Shown here: positions 38,701 to 46,760 of the stretch, piece by piece
How the letters are laid out: each line of letters begins with the position of its first letter
Numbering within the stretch: position 1 is the first letter of the stretch
DNA from: an uncultured Lachnospiraceae bacterium
GTDB lineage: Bacteria > Bacillota > Clostridia > Lachnospirales > Lachnospiraceae
Direction: 5' to 3'
Length of the DNA: 48,425 nt
Assembly: GCA_910588885.1 (NCBI GenBank)
Contig: CAJUSQ010000001.1
Location: forward strand, 58,611-107,035
The notes under the pieces: generated by a model
The model's input: the letters and a program-made list of their open reading frames with translations, nothing else
What the model was told of the DNA's origin: nothing
Database searches by the model: none
Position numbers and translations under genes: made by a program

Positions 38701-40935
38701 TAAAAGGATTCGTTCCAGCCTGCTGCCCATACGGCTTAAAATTTCATTAGTAATGGTCCCGGCTGCTTCCGCCATCTCATAAGCCGTAAGCTCCGCATCC
38801 CCGGCCCGTCCAATCAGGACTGCAATATCCCCGGCGCGGACCTGGGGAATCTCCGTTACATCCACCAAGGTCTGATCCATGCAGATTCTGCCGAGTATCA
38901 CCGCCCGGCGGCCCTGAAGCAATACTGCGCCGGCTCCGTCACCCAGGGAACGGGGCAGCCCGTCCCCATACCCGATTGCCAGAGCTGCGATCCTTGTAGG
39001 ACGTCTTGCCACAAAGGACAGGCCGTATCCCGCCCCTTCCCCGACGGAAAGCTCCCGGACGGAAGCCACACGGGCTTTCAAAGACAGTACCGGACGAAGC
39101 CGGGTAGAAAAACGGTCGTAATCTGTCCGCGCACTACGGACACCATACAATGCGATTCCCACCCGGGCAAAATCACCCGCCAGCTCCGGATAGTTCAATA
39201 CCCCATAGCTGGCCAGAAGATGGATCTTCGGACATACAAAGCCATGTCTTTCCCATTCCTCCAATACCTCATAAAAGGCATCCGCCTGTTTCATCGTATA
39301 CGCCTGATCCATTTCGGTATTTCTGTCATCGGTACACAAATGGGTAAATGCGCCCTCCACTTTTAAATGTTCCATTTCGATCATCTGAAGCAGCTGCTCC
39401 CTGTGTTCGCTCCGCTCTCCCAGCCGATGCATTCCGGTATCAATCTTGATATGGACCTTCAGCGGCCTCCCAAACTGGTTCAGGATGGCTGCATACTCGT
39501 AATCTACCACGGTCTGGGTCAGCCGCCATTGATGCAGCAGAGGAATCCGGCTGGGATGGGTGTAGCCCAGGATAAGGATTTCTCCCCGGATTCCGGCTTT
39601 CCGCAGCGCGATCCCTTCCGACACACAGGCCACGCAGAAATCATAAATTCCGATCCGGTTCAGCTCCTTTGCCACCAGAACCGCCCCATGTCCGTAGGCA
39701 TCCGCCTTTAACGCCGGCATCAGCCTGCAGTCCCCGGGCAGAAGGGCCTGCAGCTTGGACACATTGTGAACCAGCGCAGCCCGGTCAATTTCAATCCACG
39801 CCCGGCTTTTGCTGTCACTCTCACTTTCGCCCTTATTTTCACTCTTACTTTCCCTTCCTCTTACTCTCTCACCCTTACTCTCACTTTCTCTTTCATCCCC
39901 GCTCCCCCTTACGCTTCTTCGAATCCTGCCGTTCAGCCAGCCGATCAGCAACGCTGCCGCCCCGGAACCGACACAGACCAACAGATATACGGCCAGGCTG
40001 TTTTTCAGGAGATCCTTCATCGCCGGAACCGCTTTTCCCAATGCCCGGACCGCCACTAGTACCCCGGGATGCAGAATATAAATCCAGGTAGAAACCAGAC
40101 GAAGCCCCGGAAGGGGTCGAACCTTAAGTTCCAGCAGCAGACGGTATAAAAATACCATGCAGACGGGCAATGCCAGATACATGCTGTCATGACGCTGCAG
40201 CTCAAAATATTTCAGCAGAAAGGCTTCCGCCGTCAAAGCCGCAGCCCCCATCGCCAAGCCGAGCCCCGGCCGGATGCCGCTCCCTTCCTGTACCTGTACC
40301 TGTCCCCGGCGCTGCTTTCCGGAATATTCCTCCCCCAGCAAAACACCCAGAACCAGAAAGAGCGGCGCAAAAAACAAACCGTTTCTCGTGTATCCGAACA
40401 CGTTAAAAATTCCTTCATATACAAAAGATACCACCGGTATGTTCTCTATGAATCCCCAATAGCTATCCCCAAAAAGTCCCAGAACATACAGGATTCCCGT
40501 AAAAACCAGCGCCATGCTCCCGGAGCAGTACCGCAGCAGCAGCCCGGCAACCCCAATTCCCAGAATCAGTGCCGGAAAATACCAAAGATGGTAAAAAGTA
40601 CCCTCAAACAACAGCATTTTTATACATGCTAGAACCGTCAGTCCCTGATAGTGTCCGGCATAAATACCGACGGGTACGTAAAATAAAATAGAAATCCCAT
40701 ATAATACCAGAATTTTTTTGATATAGGGCCTGGGAAACTTTTCCTGCCCCGACAGCACAAACTGCCCGGTCACCATAAAGAAAAAGGGGACTGCCAGCCG
40801 GGCAATTACCCGGGTCAGGAAAAAATCCCAATTTCCGGAAAAAGATTCCAGAGGCGAGGTATGAATCGCCACCACCAAAAAGGCTGCCAAAAGCTTCATT
40901 CCGTCAAGGGAGCCGAAATTCTTTTTTGCATCCAT
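38695..40935 (-). CDS. vanT: VanT-type membrane serine/alanine racemase
   Basis: This 746-residue protein has two halves. Residues 1-~345 are an acyltransferase-3-like membrane domain of about ten segments (SLDGMKLLAAFLVVAIHTSP, FFFMVTGQFVLSG), which in VanT proteins serves serine uptake. After a charged Ser/Glu/Lys/Gly linker (about 347-376), residues 378-746 are a PLP alanine-racemase fold: MPALKADAYGHGA with the PLP lysine, KIDTGMHRLG, the acidic THLCTDDRN, VGEGAGYGLSF with the catalytic Tyr and RICMDQTLVDVTE. It makes D-serine for the neighbouring ligase. I chose ATG 40935, with GGAGGGG upstream; it overlaps the ligase gene by 32 bases, so the two are coupled. Confidence 0.94.
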   Translation of the reverse strand: MDAKKNFGSLDGMKLLAAFLVVAIHTSPLESFSGNWDFFLTRVIARLAVPFFFMVTGQFVLSGQEKFPRPYIKKILVLYGISILFYVPVGIYAGHYQGLTVLACIKMLLFEGTFYHLWYFPALILGIGVAGLLLRYCSGSMALVFTGILYVLGLFGDSYWGFIENIPVVSFVYEGIFNVFGYTRNGLFFAPLFLVLGVLLGEEYSGKQRRGQVQVQEGSGIRPGLGLAMGAAALTAEAFLLKYFELQRHDSMYLALPVCMVFLYRLLLELKVRPLPGLRLVSTWIYILHPGVLVAVRALGKAVPAMKDLLKNSLAVYLLVCVGSGAAALLIGWLNGRIRRSVRGSGDERESESKGERVRGRESKSENKGESESDSKSRAWIEIDRAALVHNVSKLQALLPGDCRLMPALKADAYGHGAVLVAKELNRIGIYDFCVACVSEGIALRKAGIRGEILILGYTHPSRIPLLHQWRLTQTVVDYEYAAILNQFGRPLKVHIKIDTGMHRLGERSEHREQLLQMIEMEHLKVEGAFTHLCTDDRNTEMDQAYTMKQADAFYEVLEEWERHGFVCPKIHLLASYGVLNYPELAGDFARVGIALYGVRSARTDYDRFSTRLRPVLSLKARVASVRELSVGEGAGYGLSFVARRPTRIAALAIGYGDGLPRSLGDGAGAVLLQGRRAVILGRICMDQTLVDVTEIPQVRAGDIAVLIGRAGDAELTAYEMAEAAGTITNEILSRMGSRLERILLQ

Positions 40936-42040
40936 ATGCACCCCTCCATTCCGAACAGCATTCTTCTTCCCCTGCAAGCCGAATCAGCCGGTCCAAAAGC
41001 TCCGGGAAGGACATACCCGCCGCTTTCATCATACCCGGATAACGGCTATGCTCCGTAAAGCCGGGAATGGTATTGATTTCATTGAACACCAGTTCTCCTT
41101 CCGGGGTCAAAAACAGGTCTACCCGGGCAAAGACGCTGCAATCCATGGCCCGGTACAGCCTTTTGGCCATTTCCTGAATCTGAAGCAGCAGCTCCCGGTT
41201 TACCCGGGCCGGCACATGGATGGCAGAGGTTTGAAGCGTATATTTTTCCGTAAAATCAAAAAACCCCTGGGACAGCTCAATTTCGTCCGGCACTCCCACC
41301 GTCAGTTCCCGGTTTCCCAGTACGGCGCAGCCCACCTCAAAACCGTTTATATTTTCTTCCAGGATAATCTGATTGTCATATTGGAACGCCAGCGCCGCCG
41401 CTTCCAAAAGCTCCGTTTCCCGGGATACTTTTGTAACGCCGTAAGAGGAGCCCGCCCGTACCGGTTTTACATACAAGGGATAATCAATGCTTCTGCCAAA
41501 GGAAATCAGCTCCTCCTTTTGCGCATCCCTTCCAAATACCCGGGCCTTCGGCACACGGATGCCTGCCGCCTGAGCCAGCCTGTGGGCCCGGTCCTTGTCC
41601 ATGCACAGGGCGGAAGCCAAAATACCGCAGCCTACCAGCGGAATTCCCGCCATTTCAATGATTCCCTGCAGGGTACCGTCCTCTCCAAACCTTCCGTGCA
41701 TCACCGGGAACGCCCGGTCCAGCCGGATTCGTTCTGTCGGTTCCCCAAGCAGCAGCAATTCCCGGCTTCCCCGATTCAGGGATATCGCCGCCGGAATACA
41801 GTCCTGGGGATTCTGCCAGGTATCTTCCCGGATCTTTTCCGGATCTCCCCGGAAAAAATACCAGTCCCCGTCCTCGGTAATCCCCACCGGCACCAGATGA
41901 TACCGTTCCCGGTCCAGATGGGTTATGACCGCATGGGCCGATTCCAGGGAAACCGCATATTCCGAAGAGCAGCCTCCGAAAAATACTGCGATCCAAAGCT
42001 TTTCTTTTTTCTCGTTCATTTCTCCCATTTTTTCTCTCAT
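40904..42040 (-). CDS. vanG: D-alanine-D-serine-type ligase (VanG-like)
   Basis: This 378-residue ATP-grasp enzyme joins D-Ala to a second D-amino acid to make cell-wall precursor ends. It has the family start AVFFGGCSSEYAVSLESA, HGRFGEDGTLQGIIEM, GCGILASALCMDKDRAH, YVKPVRAGSSYGVTKV, the omega-loop region DFTEKYTLQTSAIHVPARV and the metal-binding EINTIPGFTEHSRYP. The omega-loop form and the vanT partner point to D-Ala-D-Ser synthesis (VanC/E/G class) rather than housekeeping Ddl. The start is ATG 42040 with AAAGGAC upstream, though ATG 42019 is possible. A terminator stands between it and vanS, so it may have its own start signal, which I could not find. Confidence 0.9.
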   Translation of the reverse strand: MREKMGEMNEKKEKLWIAVFFGGCSSEYAVSLESAHAVITHLDRERYHLVPVGITEDGDWYFFRGDPEKIREDTWQNPQDCIPAAISLNRGSRELLLLGEPTERIRLDRAFPVMHGRFGEDGTLQGIIEMAGIPLVGCGILASALCMDKDRAHRLAQAAGIRVPKARVFGRDAQKEELISFGRSIDYPLYVKPVRAGSSYGVTKVSRETELLEAAALAFQYDNQIILEENINGFEVGCAVLGNRELTVGVPDEIELSQGFFDFTEKYTLQTSAIHVPARVNRELLLQIQEMAKRLYRAMDCSVFARVDLFLTPEGELVFNEINTIPGFTEHSRYPGMMKAAGMSFPELLDRLIRLAGEEECCSEWRGAYGCKKEFRLP

Positions 42041-42135
42041 TTTTCTGTCCTTTCCTTTCTTTTGTCCTTTCTCTTTTTTGTCTTTTTCTTTCCTTTTTAA
42101 ATAGCTGCTTTGCCTTCTTTTTGTCGTTTACGGGC

Positions 42136-42184
42136 AAAAAATCACCCCGTTTTGATATCTCTACCATACCAAAACGGGGTGATT
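42136..42184 (-). terminator. Strong terminator between vanS and the ligase gene
   Basis: AATCACCCCGTTTTG (42140-42154) and CAAAACGGGGTGATT (42170-42184) are perfect 15-bp complements with a 15-base loop. Read leftward the stem runs into TTTTTTGCCC, so it ends the vanRS transcript ~90 bases past vanS. It is the strongest hairpin in the window. Confidence 0.85.
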
Positions 42185-42274
42185 CCTGTTTTCGTTTTTT
42201 CTCCTTGTTTTCTTATCTTTTACAGAAAAAAATCATAAGAATTTCTTACTGCCGTTCCCTTCTTCCTCAAAATC

Positions 42275-43381
42275 CTACTTCGGCTGCATCGGAATCCGCA
42301 CCGTAAACCGGATGCTTTCCGATCCGCTTTCCGCTTTTATGGTTCCGCCGTGAAGCTCGAGGATCTCCTTTGCAATGGCCAGGCCCAGGCCGGAGCCTCC
42401 GGTAGAAGACCCCCGGGCCGAATCCAGCCGGAAAAACTGCTCAAAAATACGTTCCAGCTTTTCCGGGGGAATGGTTTTTCCATGATTGGAAATGCAGACC
42501 TTTACCTGTTCCTCTTCCGTATGCATTTCAATGGAGATTTCCGTTCCCCGATAACTGTAATTCACTGCGTTTCGAATCAAGTTATCGAACACACGTTCCA
42601 TTTTGTCCCGGTCACAGAGTATCTCTACCTCCGGTGCAAGTTCCCGCTTCCAAATCAACTCCTTTTCCGCCAAAACAGGCTCAAACTCACTGGTCAGCTG
42701 CTCCAGCATCCGGCTGAAGTTCGTCCGCTCCGGCTCCAGAACCAGGGAGGTCAGATTCAATCGTGTAATATCAAAAAATTCATTGATCAGCTCCTCTAAG
42801 CGTTCCGCTTTCCGAAGGGCTATTCCGGTATAGCGGGCCCGCAGCTTTGGGGAAATCTGCGGTTCCTCTTCCAGCAGCGTCAAATATCCGATGACGCTGG
42901 TCAAAGGCGTTTTCAGATCATGGGCCAGATAAACAATCAAATCGTTTTTCCGCTGCTCGGCCTCCTTCGCCAGCAAGGCATTGCGGATAGCCTGCTCCCG
43001 GATCAGGTTCATCTGGTCCTGGACATCCCGTATCCCGTCCGGCAGGCGAATCGGCGCCCCTTCCGGCTCGGCCAGTCTCTGGGACGCTTCCAGGATATCG
43101 TCCAGATAACGCAGGGGCTTTGCCATAAAATAATAAGAAATCCCGATCCAGCCTATAAAACATGCGATCCCGTAAAACAGTAAAAAATAATCCCGGAACC
43201 AGCGTAAAAACCGGTACAGCGGATCGTCCGGCTGCCACACAAAGGATCTGATAAACTGTGCCGCCAGAAACACCAATATGATCAATATCACGCCAAACAA
43301 AAACACGGAACAAATATATTGCAGTAAAATCCCCTGGGCCAGACGGCTCCGGTAGGAATACTTTCGATTTTTCTTATTCAA
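42275..43381 (-). CDS. vanS: VanS-type sensor histidine kinase
   Basis: This 368-residue kinase has two membrane segments (about 20-45 and 64-86) with a very short external loop (~18 residues), as in VanS sensors of glycopeptide resistance. Phosphoacceptor His154 lies in YLAHDLKTPLTSVIGYL; the ATPase domain has FDNLIRNAVNYSYRG and the typical VanS box FFRLDSARGSSTGGSGLGLA. The start is TTG 43381, inside the end of vanR, with GGTGGG a few bases upstream. The kinase would phosphorylate vanR when vancomycin-like drugs or wall stress are sensed. Confidence 0.92.
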   Translation of the reverse strand: MNKKNRKYSYRSRLAQGILLQYICSVFLFGVILIILVFLAAQFIRSFVWQPDDPLYRFLRWFRDYFLLFYGIACFIGWIGISYYFMAKPLRYLDDILEASQRLAEPEGAPIRLPDGIRDVQDQMNLIREQAIRNALLAKEAEQRKNDLIVYLAHDLKTPLTSVIGYLTLLEEEPQISPKLRARYTGIALRKAERLEELINEFFDITRLNLTSLVLEPERTNFSRMLEQLTSEFEPVLAEKELIWKRELAPEVEILCDRDKMERVFDNLIRNAVNYSYRGTEISIEMHTEEEQVKVCISNHGKTIPPEKLERIFEQFFRLDSARGSSTGGSGLGLAIAKEILELHGGTIKAESGSESIRFTVRIPMQPK

Positions 43382-44069
43382 TGGTGTAGCCCACCCCCCA
43401 AATTGTCTTTATATATTTCGGCCTTCGCGGCAGCTCCTTCATTTTCTCCCGAAGTCTGGCCACATGCGCCATAACCGTATTGTTGTTATCCAGATATTTT
43501 TCTCCCCATACCACTTCAAACAATTCCTCCGAGGATACTACGGTTCCCCGGTGCTCGCATAAATACCAGAGGATGTTGAATTCAATGGGCGTTAATGACA
43601 GCTCTTTCCCGTTCAAAGAACACTTATGGCTGCTTTTGGAAATATGAAGTCCCCGGATATCCAGAACATCAGTTTCCCTTACAAGGGCTTCCGGCGTATT
43701 GTACCTGGTATAGCGGCGCAGCTGGGTTTTCACCCGGGCTACCAGCTCCAGCGGATTAAACGGCTTTGTAATATAATCGTCCGCCCCCAGGGTCAGTCCC
43801 GTAATCTTGTCCACATCCTCTACCTTTGCCGTCAGCATAATAATGGGATAGAAATAATCCTCCCGGATTCTCTGACACAAGGTAAAACCGTCCAGATCCG
43901 GAAGCATAACATCCAGCACCGCCAAATCCAGCTCCTGTCCCTTCGTAAAATCCAGAGCTTCCTTTCCGCTGTAAAATTTAAATACCTGATATCCCTCGCT
44001 TATCAGATAAACTTCCACCAGATCCGCAATTTCCTTTTCATCGTCTACCACTAAAATTTTTTCCTTCAT
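43374..44069 (-). CDS. vanR: VanR-type response regulator
   Basis: This 231-residue OmpR-family regulator has D9/D10-E11 in VVDDEKEIADLVEVYL, phosphoacceptor Asp53 in VLDVMLPDLDG, Thr in MLTAKVEDVD and Lys in ITKPFNPLELVARV, then a winged helix with NNTVMAHVARLREKM. Its length and receiver start match known VanR proteins. I chose ATG 44069 (AAGGG upstream), as the frame extends upstream into non-conserved sequence. It overlaps vanS by eight bases. Its target would be the vanG-vanT-PBP unit; no binding site is assigned. Confidence 0.92.
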   Translation of the reverse strand: MKEKILVVDDEKEIADLVEVYLISEGYQVFKFYSGKEALDFTKGQELDLAVLDVMLPDLDGFTLCQRIREDYFYPIIMLTAKVEDVDKITGLTLGADDYITKPFNPLELVARVKTQLRRYTRYNTPEALVRETDVLDIRGLHISKSSHKCSLNGKELSLTPIEFNILWYLCEHRGTVVSSEELFEVVWGEKYLDNNNTVMAHVARLREKMKELPRRPKYIKTIWGVGYTIE

Positions 44070-44116
44070 CTCTGCAGCCCTTCCGTCATTTTCTTTGGCA
44101 CCATTCCTCTCTGCTA

Positions 44117-44145
44117 TTTTATACAGCCTGGACTTAGAAAGCAAG
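44117..44145 (-). promoter_or_regulatory. Candidate promoter of vanRS
   Basis: TTGCTT (44140-44145) and TAAAAT (44117-44122) are 17 bp apart, 47 bases before the vanR ATG. An overlapping TATAAA is an alternative -10. Confidence 0.4.
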
Positions 44146-44190
44146 AAAAATCCGTTCCTTCATAAAGAATTAAATTTTAATTTTCCATTT

Positions 44191-44220
44191 GTATATGGAC
44201 TGTTTTCCGGAAATATACTA
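44191..44220 (+). promoter_or_regulatory. Sigma-G-like promoter of the amidase-deacetylase gene
   Basis: GTATA (44191-44195) and TATACTA (44214-44220) are 18 bp apart and match the forespore sigma-G pattern (GMATR-18-CATnMTA) at 4/5 and 6/7 positions. The spacer contains the palindrome TTTCCGGAAA. Read as sigma-A it would need a 19-bp spacer. Confidence 0.5.
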
Positions 44221-44278
44221 TGATGTCAATAGAAAAAATTTTTACTTACAATGACATATAGAATGAGAGAAATATACT

Positions 44279-45940
44279 ATGGAATCCCGAAGACAAAAAA
44301 TGCAGCTGCGCAAAAGGCGAAGGCGGATCCGCAGCAGTATCCGGGCAGCGTTCTGCTTATTGATGCTGGCCCTGACTGTGGCAATTCTGAACGGTTTCAC
44401 CAGCCTGGCCTTAAAGCTCCTTCCGGAGCAGCCCGGACAGAAAGACTATTCGACAAACATATTTTCCAATTTACTGAATCCCAATCAAGGCTCCCGGAAC
44501 CCGGAAACAACCGGGCAATCCGGCCCTGTGGTCTGCCTGGACGCCGGGCACGGCGGAAAAGATGCCGGCTCCAACCAGGGGGACCGTCTGGAAAAGGATG
44601 ACTCCTTAAAACTGGTCCTGGCGGTTGCTTCCTATCTGAAGGAGCAGAATATCCCGGTCATTTTAACCCGTTCCGACGATACCTTCCTGGAGCTGTCCCA
44701 ACGCTGTGAGATTGCGAACAGCGGAAATGCCGACTATTTCGTGGCAATCCACCGGAATACCGGAGACGGGACCGGCGTGGAAAACTGGATATCCAGCAGC
44801 CCGAACCAGGAAACCATCGACCTTGCCAAAAATATTCTGGACCGTCTGAACGAGGCGGGCATTCAGAAAAACCGGGGTGTAAAGCAGGGAACCCAGAAAA
44901 GCGCCTCCAAAGATTATTATGTAAACCAGAACACTTCCATGCCCTCCTGCCTTCTTGAGCTGGGCTTTATTAACAATGCCACGGACAACCAGCTTTTTGA
45001 CGACCATCAGGCTGATTACGCCAAGGCCATCGGAGAAGCCATTTTAGAAACCTATCGTACCTATCATCCGGAAGCATCCTCCGGGAATCCGGACGACAGC
45101 TCCCCCGACGGTTCCACAGATCCAAACGGCGGCTCTTCCGACGGCTCCGCAGATCCTGACGGCTCCTACGACGGCTCCACAGATCCAAACGGCTCCGGCG
45201 GAAGCTCCCACACTTTAAATAATACGCAGATTGATCTGACTTCGTTGGACAATACCACCCAGGACTGGGGGCCGGGCGTCCATATGGACGATGCAAACCG
45301 GCCGCTCTCCGCCCTTTCCTTTCAGGAAAAATACGGCTCCTATAACGCCAATTTCATCAATCCCGACACCGGCGGACAGAAGCTCATCTACCTTACCCTG
45401 GACGAGGGCTACGAATATGGCTGCACCGCTTCCCTTTTAGATACGTTAAAGGCCAAGCAGGTTCCGGCCGTCTTTTTCGTGACCGGAGCCTATGTCAAAG
45501 ACCAGCCGGATCTGGTAAAGCGCATGATTGCGGAGGGCCATGGAGTCGGAAATCACAGCGCCAGCCACCCGGCCAATGGGCTTCCCTCCCAGACCATCGA
45601 ACAGCAGCAGTCCGAAGTCTCCCAGGTGCACGAATATGTAAAAGAGAATTTCGGCTATGAAATGCACCTGTTCCGCTACCCGGCCGGGAAATTCAGCGAC
45701 CAGTCCCTGGCCGTTATCAACAACTGCAATTACAAAAGCGTCTTTTGGAGCTTTGCCTACCTGGACTACGACGTCAACAACCAGCCGGATCAAACCGAGG
45801 CGCTAAACAAGCTGATCGAGCGTCTTCACCCCGGCGCCATTTATCTGCTGCATGCGGAATCTACCACAAATACGGCCATCCTGGGGGATTTTATTGACCA
45901 GGCCAGGGCGGCCGGATATGAATTTGCATTATACGACTGA
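44279..45940 (+). CDS. CwlD-like amidase fused to PdaA-like deacetylase
   Basis: This 553-residue protein has a basic start and one membrane segment (about 22-48). Residues 82-262 are an Amidase_3 N-acetylmuramoyl-L-alanine amidase with zinc ligands DAGHGGKD (His91), Glu105, AIHRN (His158) and the catalytic Glu227 in LLELGFI. A Ser/Asp/Gly/Pro repeat linker (about 265-312) follows. Residues ~340-553 are a NodB polysaccharide deacetylase of PdaA type: YLTLDEGYE (Asp375), GNHSASHP (His426/His430), RYPAG and LLHAES. In Bacillus CwlD removes the peptide from MurNAc and PdaA then deacetylates and cyclises it to muramic delta-lactam of the spore cortex. Here both steps are in one chain. It is divergent from vanR and has a sigma-G-like promoter. 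Confidence 0.92.
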   Translation: MESRRQKMQLRKRRRRIRSSIRAAFCLLMLALTVAILNGFTSLALKLLPEQPGQKDYSTNIFSNLLNPNQGSRNPETTGQSGPVVCLDAGHGGKDAGSNQGDRLEKDDSLKLVLAVASYLKEQNIPVILTRSDDTFLELSQRCEIANSGNADYFVAIHRNTGDGTGVENWISSSPNQETIDLAKNILDRLNEAGIQKNRGVKQGTQKSASKDYYVNQNTSMPSCLLELGFINNATDNQLFDDHQADYAKAIGEAILETYRTYHPEASSGNPDDSSPDGSTDPNGGSSDGSADPDGSYDGSTDPNGSGGSSHTLNNTQIDLTSLDNTTQDWGPGVHMDDANRPLSALSFQEKYGSYNANFINPDTGGQKLIYLTLDEGYEYGCTASLLDTLKAKQVPAVFFVTGAYVKDQPDLVKRMIAEGHGVGNHSASHPANGLPSQTIEQQQSEVSQVHEYVKENFGYEMHLFRYPAGKFSDQSLAVINNCNYKSVFWSFAYLDYDVNNQPDQTEALNKLIERLHPGAIYLLHAESTTNTAILGDFIDQARAAGYEFALYD

Positions 45941-45998
45941 TCTTTCTCTATCTGATAAATTTTTAACAATCCAAAAGACAACTACGGAGACTTTATCA

Positions 45999-46032
45999 AA
46001 AAAGGAACCGGCCCTGACTGCGGTTCCTTTTT
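45999..46032. terminator. Bidirectional terminator between the amidase fusion and spoVT
   Basis: AAAAAGGAACCG (45999-46010) and CGGTTCCTTTTT (46021-46032) pair perfectly with a 10-base loop. T runs follow the stem in both directions, which serves the two convergent genes. Confidence 0.9.
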
Positions 46033-46070
46033 CACTGTATTCCAATGTCTCCATCCCTTCGAATCCCTGT

Positions 46071-46619
46071 TTACTGTTCCATCTGCCTGCCCAGGAATCC
46101 TGCTGCTACGGAAGCCAGCTTCATATGGGAGTCTCCCAGCTTTTCCTTTTCATCCTTCTGATACAGCACCACTGCTCCAATGGCATCCCCTTCCGAAATA
46201 ATGGTACTGATGGCCTCTGCCATATGGTCTTCTTTATCATCCAGGGTGATTTTAATAAAATCCTTTTCGTCCTTTGTGGCTAAAATAGATTCCCGTTCTT
46301 CAATGACGGATTCCAGGGATTTACTGATGGGCTTTCCTTCAAATTCTTTTTTTCCGCTTCCGGCCGCCACAATCACATGGTCCCGGTCCGTAATGCAGAC
46401 CAGGCAGCCGCAGCTTTGGGCCAGGCTCTCCGCATACTGTCCCGCAAATTGTCCCAACTCTCCAATGGGAGAATACTTTTTTAAAATAATCTCACCCTCC
46501 CGGTCGGTAAATATTTCCAGGGGATCTCCCTCCCGAATCCGAAGGGTTCTCCGAATTTCCTTTGGCACTACAACTCTTCCAAGATCATCTATTCTTCTTA
46601 CGATTCCTGTTGCTTTCAT
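46071..46619 (-). CDS. spoVT: Stage V sporulation protein T
   Basis: This 182-residue transcription factor controls forespore genes. The N-terminal AbrB-type swapped-hairpin DNA-binding domain reads MKATGIVRRIDDLGRVVVPK and EIRRTLRIREGDPLEIFTDR (1-~50); the C-terminal GAF-like domain (about 58-182) has CLVCITDRDHVIVAAG and DAIGAVVLYQKDE. Length and sequence match SpoVT well. I chose ATG 46619, with GGAGG ten bases upstream. A 17-bp palindrome lies 49 bases upstream and may be an autoregulatory site. The gene shows that the organism forms spores. Confidence 0.96.
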   Translation of the reverse strand: MKATGIVRRIDDLGRVVVPKEIRRTLRIREGDPLEIFTDREGEIILKKYSPIGELGQFAGQYAESLAQSCGCLVCITDRDHVIVAAGSGKKEFEGKPISKSLESVIEERESILATKDEKDFIKITLDDKEDHMAEAISTIISEGDAIGAVVLYQKDEKEKLGDSHMKLASVAAGFLGRQMEQ

Positions 46620-46667
46620 AAATAAAATTCCTCCATTTACATTTTCTGCCGTTAGTATCTGTAAAAT

Positions 46668-46684
46668 GAAGTATTTTATACTTC
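46668..46684. promoter_or_regulatory. 17-bp palindrome upstream of spoVT
   Basis: GAAGTAT-TTT-ATACTTC is a perfect dyad, 49 bases before the spoVT ATG. It is AT-rich like AbrB/SpoVT-family sites. A CATACAA box lies just upstream of it, similar to sporulation -10 elements, but no clear -35 goes with it. Confidence 0.55.
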
Positions 46685-46760
46685 CTTTTTTGTATGCCAA
46701 TTTTACAATGATCTGTTTATCAAAATTCGAAACGTTGTGCAGTACTTTTCAATATGCAAT

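Noticed and set aside
42136..42184. Inverted repeat as an insertion-sequence end
   Set aside because: There is no transposase nearby and a T run follows the stem in the direction of vanS transcription, so a terminator explains it.
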